The position numbers and the translations under genes are program-made. 64,000 nucleotides of DNA. Origin: Cerioporus squamosus. Its lineage: Eukaryota > Basidiomycota > Agaricomycetes > Polyporales > Polyporaceae. Numbering within the stretch: the stretch's first letter is position 1; each line of letters begins with the position of its first letter. Of the stretch, positions 58,055 to 64,000 are shown in pieces. The stretch covers positions 26,872-90,871 of the forward strand of contig JABYQS010000154.1 of assembly GCA_022592435.1 (NCBI GenBank), given 5' to 3'. The notes beneath the pieces were generated by a model. The model saw only the letters and a program-made list of their open reading frames with translations. It ran no database searches and was not told the origin of the DNA.

Positions 58055-60992
58055 TCGCGTCGGTGTATATAACCTGTGAGTATCTCAGCACGTTTCCAGG
58101 CCGATGTTGGTAGGGAATATGAGGGATGTTGAGCTTGAGGAGATGGTGGCAGACTGGCAGACGCAAGGCGCAGCAACGGCGCCTCGGACCCAGCTGGATC
58201 GCGATTAGCGTGCTGTTCTGATCGGGCAATCACGTTCCGCATTACTGCAATAGGAAGGAGATCTCAGTTACGTCCAGTTGTGAGGCCTTGAGGTGCATAC
58301 GACTTGGTCTCTTGTGAATGGGAGAACCAACCCGAACTACTTATTCCTGAAGCCAATACAGGGCTTCTGCCAACCGCGGCATGAATATGCGCATGTCTCG
58401 GTCGGAGCAAGGAGGGAGACGGACCAAGGGACCAGGGCAGCCGCCGCCGGAGATTGCCGTGATGCGCGCTTCCAAACCTACCGCTGCCATGGACAGTTCT
58501 CAGAGGCTTGTTCCTCTTCCACCATCTCCCACTCATCTCCCCTACATTCATGTCCCACCCATGCGCTCCCTGCGAGTGACAGGCTTCCGTCGCAGACTGC
58601 GTCGATGTCACCCCCTACACGATGAGCTATTCGCGTCTTCGTCGCCGATTAGGCACCAGATAGTACTCATCTTCCCGCGGCGGCCTTCGGATTCGTACAG
58701 GTCGAGGTGCCAGGCCCTCCATCGATGGCCAACGGAGGCAATGTCCTGTGTATACTCAGTACGCGACGCTGTTGTGGCAAATCACGGTACAATCAGCGAC
58801 CCGCTGACTGAGGGGAGGTGAGTCCTCTCGGCAACGCATCCTCATTCCTTCCCGGCGTCGCGGAGCGATGGTGTGGATGTCGTGCCGTCGATGACACTAG
58901 GGCCAGGACCTTGTGCCTGATTGCTCAAGGGAGGCCGCTTTCTTGTTCGGTCTACCGCGTTGACCTTCCGTCCTGCGTCGTTTCTCCGCCGACGACAGCG
59001 TATTCGTATTCTTAGCGAGGACGTACCCGCCAGCGTCGGCCTATGCGACTGAGTAGATCAGCTCACGAAGCTCAACGGCTGGTCTTACGTCTTGCATGGC
59101 ATTTTGCTCCTGTTTCATAGGAAGCTCCGTCGTCATGCGCTATACGTGGGAGTCGTGTAGCGGACCGAATAAACCAAAATCACCCAATCTCACGAGAAGT
59201 GCGCATTACAACAAAGCCCCTGTCAGTCAGCCCCTTGACCGCTGCGTTCAGTAATTGAGTTGAAGGCACCGCTAGTATTCTTCATTACCATACTGAGCCC
59301 AACGAGCTCGGGTTTGTCAGTATCATTATGTTCTGCAATGCAGAGACGTGCCTCTCGTACGCAACTGATCACACCTCACTGTCAACCACGGGATTAACAT
59401 TCAGACTCGAATGCAGGGTGTTGCTCATGAAGTGATAATCATCGTTTTGTCGTGCGACTTACAGCACAGTAGCGGCACGACAAACTACGTCCGCATGCCT
59501 GTCTGCCGCATGCTTGCCGCGTGTGCACGATGGCGACGCCAGTAGGAGACCCGCCATGCGATTGGTCTCACCCTTCCGACGAGCCCGCAGCATTCATCTC
59601 ACCCGTAGGTGGTGGTCGTCCAGATCCCACATACGGGTGACATCATGGGCTGTAGGAATCCTGGTCATCAACGACAGACAATGTGCACGTACATGAGCAC
59701 CTGGTATGTGCATCTACAGAAGCATCTCATTGCTTACCATCTATCTCGCAGAGGATACGACACGCGTCTCGCCATGGCTACACTGCCGACTTCGAGGCCG
59801 TCCTCACTATACAGTTTCCTCTCGTCATCCATTGCTCAACTAGCTACCTGGAACAGCCTCGTGCTCTCTACCTCCTCGCGCAAATCTCAAGGTCGAGTTC
59901 GCTACGGCACTGTGACATCAGGGGTTCTCCCGGGCATTTGGCCACCGCTGATGCATTTGTCTGGACGACTGCTTGCGAAGCTCTCGACCTTCAACGATGT
60001 ATAGTCCAGGTCATATGCATCAAACGTCTTTCGCTCATAAGTATTGGACCCCAGACCGGCGGCTTGGTGCTGGGCTGACAGAATCCCGCTGATAGGGTGG
60101 CTGGACGCCGACGCTGGAAAATTGCTAGGTGCGACACGGGGCGCCGTGTGATGAACATGACTCGCCTCCATCGTTGTCAGCTCATAGCGTCCACGGTCCA
60201 AGCAGGTTTCGCCGTGACCGGGGCCTGTTAGTTGGCCCGGCCTATTGTACGTATGTTTTTACGCTCAAATATGTCTGCCGCACTCATCACCTTGTTTATG
60301 GGTTCCACACCACCAAGCCATCGGCGATTCTTGCACACGGAGGTGGGTGCCGACTCCCGAGTCCAGGTCCGTGTGTCAACGTCCACGCTGTCTCCGTTCG
60401 TTGCTTAAAGTCTATGCTGCAGAAAATTTCTCTGAAGCGTTTCTCCGGGACCGCCCTGCAGAGACCGACACCCCCGTTCCTGGTCGGCAACCGCCGAACG
60501 AGCGGGTGGTGATTAGATTATTGCCATATCGGGGTGCATTGTACCCTCGTCGCTGCATCTCGCGGGCGCGCCATCCCCCGGGTGTCTGTCCAAGGCCTGC
60601 ATCCTGTGCGTCTGGCTGTGCACGTTGCCTGCACGACGCAGCGCCGATGTCGTTCATCTGACTGCGTCTGTCGTGCTTCGTGCAACAGGCCCGACCGGGG
60701 CGACCATCCAATGACCAACCCGAGCATGCCTCCTCGCTGCCCACGCCCATCACCGCCGGCATCCTACAACACTTTGGACCCCGGACGCGAAAGGCAACCC
60801 AATAATGCCGACCTCAATTTTTCCAGGGTTCTGTCCTTTGTCAATACGTCCGGCTCGGTCTCGGCCCAGCAGACTCTCCTGCCCTCTTTGGGTCTCTGTA
60901 ATACGGCTTGGCTTGCCCCCGTCCCTCCTGCGGGACCTGAAAGAATGAAGTAATCCATGCCGCGGCAGAGCGTCCACACATGTGCGCTCCGG
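58055..60992. other. Intergenic region, 2.9 kb
   Basis: This holds the promoter side of Bzz1 (-) and upstream sequence of the DPBB gene (+). The segment 59030-59480 is noticeably more AT-rich than its surroundings. The only coding-like patch is the possible minus-strand gene at 59902-60380, listed separately. Confidence 0.45.
59902..60380 (-). CDS. Possible 3' part of an unrecognised gene
   Basis: The last exon would end at the stop at 59902 and begin at an acceptor near 60230. It reads GPGHGETCLDRGRYELTTME, then continues in one open frame through HPISGILSAQHQAAGLG and NTYERKTFDAYDLDYTSLKV. A canonical 78-nt intron joins it in frame to LRVQESPMAWWCGTHKQ upstream. Composition is protein-like, but I found no start and no family. 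It could be a real small gene, a pseudogene or chance. Confidence 0.3.
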
Positions 60993-60999
60993 TATAAAA
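60993..60999 (+). promoter_or_regulatory. TATA box of the DPBB gene
   Basis: TATAAAAG lies 139 bp before the ATG at 61132, followed by a C-rich leader (ccactcacccaccccaccg) typical of strongly expressed fungal genes. Confidence 0.6.
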
Positions 61000-61131
61000 G
61001 CCCTTCGCAAAACCTCCCCGAGTTCCTCACGAGTCCTCCTCGCCAACTCCCCACTCACCCACCCCACCGTCGCCACTCTACGCGCCACCCGCTCACCGTT
61101 CTTCACGCCCGCTCCACCACAGGCATCCACC

Positions 61132-61715
61132 ATGTCGCCTCTCACGTTCTTCATCTTTGCCCTCGCACTTGTGTGCTCGGTCCTCGCCTCTCCCATCAAC
61201 CTGGAGAAGCGCGTCACGCACAGCGGCCGCGTAAGTCTTCAGGTTCTTTGTCGTCGCTGTTTGCGTCTTCCATACTGATGCGCCTGATCCAGGGCACCTG
61301 GTTCGACGTCGGACTCGGCGCGTGCGGGAAGAACAACGTCAACAGCGACAAGATCGTTGCTATCTCGTCTGCGATATATGGTTCTGGCGGGAACTGCGAG
61401 CAGGTGAGCTGGTGCCGAGCGTGCCTGCATCTTGCAGACCGGCTAACGTCCTTCGTTCAGTGGATGCACATTACGAACACCGCGAACGGCAAGAGCGCGT
61501 ACGGAAAGGTTCGCGACGAGTGCCCCGGCTGCGGCGCTAACGACATCGGTACGTGCCGTCTCGCTAGTGTGTCCCCGCCTGTAGAACGCATTGCTAACCT
61601 TGGCCTCTCCACGTAAACAGACATGAGCCCGTCGCTCTTCGAGGAGCTCGGATCCCTCGACACCGGCGTCCTCAAGGTCTCTTGGCACTACGAGAACAAG
61701 GACTTCGAGCCGTGA
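61132..61715 (+). CDS. Secreted double-psi beta-barrel (RlpA/expansin-like) protein
   Basis: Four exons (61132-61230, 61293-61403, 61461-61548, 61621-61715) encode 130 residues. The first 19 (MSPLTFFIFALALVCSVLAS) form a signal peptide, followed by a Lys-Arg site (LEKR). The mature protein is a single DPBB domain: GTWFDVGLGACGKNNVNSDK, then IVAISSAIYG, ITNTANGKSAYGKVRDECPG and CGANDIDMSPSLFEELGSLD, ending GVLKVSWHYENKDFEP. Conserved cysteines and the Asp in the SPSLFEELG block match the barwin-like/RlpA-like family abundant in Agaricomycetes and often expressed in fruiting or plant contact. There is no C-terminal carbohydrate-binding domain, so it is not a full expansin. The TATA box and short introns fit a highly expressed secreted protein. 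Confidence 0.93.
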
Positions 61716-63051
61716 GCTCGCATGCCTTGGCCGTCTCCCGGTTCCCCTCCCCTCCCCTCCCCCTCCTCTCTCCTGCCAGGTTCTTTATTTGGGCTATTTA
61801 TATGCTCCCTTCCCCTTCCGGTCTTTCGTCCGTGGATACGGCAGGCTTTCTCTGGTTCTTTCGGTGTCCACTGTCCAGCGCCGCGCTCCGGAGCGCGGCG
61901 GTCTTCGTGTTTATATTCGACGCGTCCCCGGCAGCGTTTCCTAGAGACGCGCGGTCCTGGTCGCCGCCTCCCATTCACGTCATGCTTCATCACGTCCCCC
62001 TGTTCACGTTCACGTTGACACGTTCCACATCACACGCACTCCCCACGCCTCGTACGACGTCCCAAATCAATGCCGCATAGAATGTACCAAAACCTGTAGA
62101 CTGGTCGTGTAGCACTAGCGTATTGCGTATAGCCTCTGCTGCGCGACACAACGGAATTGTAATCAATTCTTCTGGGTTCTCCGCTGATGCGGACCAACCT
62201 GTTTTCACATACACTTCCCTTTGTGTGCGTTTACGTCTGAGATGCATGACGACGAGCGTGGTTTTGGCCTTCGCCCTCACACTGCCTGAGGCCTCCCTTG
62301 TCGGCACCTGATGGCAGGCTGAGATCTGACAATGGTCATACGGAAATCAAGATAATATTGCACGCGCCAGCCTCGCGACTGTCTACACGCTGAGTAGTGT
62401 GTATGTACCTATGATGTGCGTACGTGATCGCGGACATTGGGTACGATTAGAGTGTGCTTTCTCCCGCGCCTCGAGGTTGATCGGACATGACAAGGTTGCA
62501 CAGGACGCGGAATGCCTCCGCGAAGCATGGACAGCGCGAGGCACCGTGCCTCCCCCGGGGTCGTACTCACCGGCGCTACGCTCCGCGAACGCCGTTCCTC
62601 GATGCTCGGAGCCCAATCAGCATGCGTCAAGTGCGATGAAAGACCGATTACAGGATACAGGGTGCGGAATATTCGTGCGTGCGTGCATGCGCGGTGTACG
62701 TGTGGATGGGGGGCCGATGGGTGTTACTGATACATGAGACGATTTCCAGGAGAGAGGGAAAACGCGTGGATGGGATGGATACAAGCACCAGAACGTGGAT
62801 CATTGCGGGTCATCTCCGGGGTCGTCAAGGATCGTCAAGGAGTTCATGAAACATGGTAATGGACAAAGCAATTTCGCGCGCGTTGCTGCTTGCACAAAGG
62901 CAGGCAAGCGCGAACGTGCATCCGAGGCGGCGACGCGCGTCGTGTGTGCAGCGTCGCGCGTCGGGTGCGATGGATGGAGTGGCGTGAGCTTGTGTCAGCG
63001 AGGACGTTAATGCGTTTGCGCCTCTGCACCGTCAATGCCGGGCGGCGGGGA
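61716..63051. other. Intergenic region, no gene seen
   Basis: This is the 3' flank of the DPBB gene, pyrimidine-rich just after the stop, plus featureless sequence. A perfect palindrome at 61879-61900 is listed separately. Confidence 0.5.
61879..61900. repeat. Perfect 22-bp GC-rich palindrome downstream of the DPBB gene
   Basis: The two 11-base halves (CGCCGCGCTCC and its complement) meet without a loop, 163 bp after the stop codon. It may fold in the 3' UTR or serve as a dyad binding site. Its role is unknown. Confidence 0.6.
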
Positions 63052-63918
63052 TTATGCGGCCAGACACACGAGCAGCCAGGCGACTGCGGACGCCAGGCTC
63101 GCGAGCTCCCAGAGGGTGCATGCATGATATAGAACGCCGAGCGGCGATCGCGAGGAGCTCGAGCCGGCATCGAGTGCGAAGTCCCCGAAGTCCTCGGGTG
63201 CGGGGTCACGATGGTGGTGTTGGTGGAGACATGCGGCGGACATGACAGTCACAGATGTCGACCGCCGCAACCGTGCGCGATCGCGGCTAGAATCCGAGGA
63301 TGCCGACGTCAACGAGAGTCTTGGCGGTGCAGCCGACGGGCAGATATCGGGGTGCTCGAGGACGTACGAGTCCGTGTGCGATGACCAGGGTTTCAGTGGT
63401 CTTGGGTGCGATGGCGAGTGCCGATGCGTCATGGTCGATGTTGAGGCGACGAGATCGCAGGGATGGAAGAGGTCCTGCGGAGTTTCCGGTGGCTCCCATG
63501 CTTCCAAGGGCATGAGAAAGTATGTGCGCGGCAGGAACGGTGAATGCAACCCACCAGAATGGAGACTGTCTCTTTGGTCCGCGACAAACATCCGTCTTCG
63601 GGGATACGCGAGAACCAGAGTTGAGTTGTCATGGTGCCCGAGGTCGAACCTGCTTAGACCACAGTTGATGAGACGATTTGCGAGTTCTGCGACCGGCGCG
63701 ACATACAGTATGCAGGTAACATCTATGTTTCCGCATGCCACGTCAGTGGAAGCGTTGCTGGTTGGGAAGACATGGGAAATTGCCGCCCAAAGGATGAGGA
63801 CACGATATGTCGCCGCTGGGCGCATTCCGGCGGTGATCATGGGCAATGAGGGTAGAGCAACTGTTCTCTGTGCAGACGCAGTATACTCGTGTGTCAGAAT
63901 GAAACGGGCGTAGACCAA
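63052..63918 (-). CDS. Possible C-terminal part of a tail-anchored hypothetical protein
   Basis: An open frame of up to 288 codons. The last 126 codons (from an ATG at 63432) look most protein-like: Ser/Pro/His-rich (MTHRHSPSHPRPLKPW), then SDSSRDRARLRRSTSVTVMS, HHHRDPAPEDFGDFALDAG and a hydrophobic end (CTLWELASLASAVAWLLVCL) that could be a membrane anchor. Upstream sequence may contain introns. The opposite strand also has a 223-codon frame here, so the call is tentative. Confidence 0.35.
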   Translation of the reverse strand: MVYARFILTHEYTASAQRTVALPSLPMITAGMRPAATYRVLILWAAISHVFPTSNASTDVACGNIDVTCILYVAPVAELANRLINCGLSRFDLGHHDNSTLVLAYPRRRMFVADQRDSLHSGGLHSPFLPRTYFLMPLEAWEPPETPQDLFHPCDLVASTSTMTHRHSPSHPRPLKPWSSHTDSYVLEHPDICPSAAPPRLSLTSASSDSSRDRARLRRSTSVTVMSAACLHQHHHRDPAPEDFGDFALDAGSSSSRSPLGVLYHACTLWELASLASAVAWLLVCLAA

Positions 63919-64000
63919 GCCTGAGTAGTGCTGGTGTTATATCTGAGCTGTGGCCGAGAGTGCCACCTAGCATGGCCACCGTGCCCGGACCATCTCACAG

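Noticed and set aside
63242..63913. 223-codon plus-strand open frame at the right edge
   Set aside because: Overlaps a more protein-like minus-strand frame with a hydrophobic C-terminus; the plus frame has no recognisable features.
1..64000. CRISPR arrays, bacterial operons, prophage or rDNA
   Set aside because: Intron-rich eukaryotic genes throughout; no regularly spaced repeats and no rRNA-like segments.

Overview
This is nuclear DNA from a filamentous basidiomycete, most likely an Agaricomycete of the polypore type (inference). Genes are split by many 50-80 bp GT-AG introns and base composition is GC-rich. The products belong to families characteristic of basidiomycetes: a C1-containing Bzz1, a Ure2p-type GST, a Zn2Cys6 regulator, a Sas10/Utp3 protein and a mould-type mL58. 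Exon models were built by hand from splice signals and reading-frame continuity. Where all exon lengths sum to a multiple of three without internal stops, the structure is well constrained.

Layout. 1-5.7 kb: no supported gene, only some splice-like signals. 5.7-9.8 kb (-): 14-exon SAM-dependent methyltransferase with a palindromic MITE-like element in one intron. 11.3-13.0 kb (-): Cdc37. 13.5-14.8 kb (+): a SET domain fused to an ADAT3/Tad3-type tRNA deaminase module, apparently internally deleted. 14.8-15.3 kb (-): TIGR04076-type protein. 15.9-16.7 kb (+): weak hypothetical. 16.9-18.6 kb (-): F-box protein with a likely frameshift near its end. 19.4-20.1 kb (-): two-TM protein. 20.9-21.3 kb (+): hypothetical. 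21.7-23.7 kb (-): FAD monooxygenase. 25.3-26.6 kb (+): GST. 27.4-27.6 kb (-): small protein.

29.6-32.9 kb: a divergent pair, mitochondrial ribosomal protein mL58 (-) and Sas10/Utp3 (+), sharing a 0.2 kb promoter. 33.3-36.7 kb (-): Zn2Cys6 transcription factor with a 6-nt microexon. 37.2-37.7 kb (+): Tom22. 38.3-39.9 kb (-): complex I NDUFA9-type subunit. 42.2-42.8 kb (+): DUF2462 small basic protein with a one-base frame break. 43.9-46.4 kb (-): CENP-B-type DNA-binding protein. 50.2-51.7 kb (-): Pop2/Caf1 deadenylase. 53.9-58.1 kb (-): 20-exon Bzz1 with F-BAR, C1 and two SH3 domains, including a 7-nt microexon and a 0.9 kb intron. 61.1-61.7 kb (+): secreted double-psi beta-barrel protein. 63.1-63.9 kb (-): possible hypothetical protein at the edge.

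Most genes are housekeeping: chaperoning of kinases, ribosome biogenesis, mRNA decay, actin/endocytosis, and mitochondrial import, translation and respiration. They do not form a pathway cluster. I see no CRISPR array, rRNA, convincing tRNA, complete transposon or biosynthetic cluster. The most interesting items are the SET-ADAT3 fusion with its missing segment, two microexons, the inverted-repeat element, and three independent one-base frame breaks that may point to residual indel errors in the assembly.
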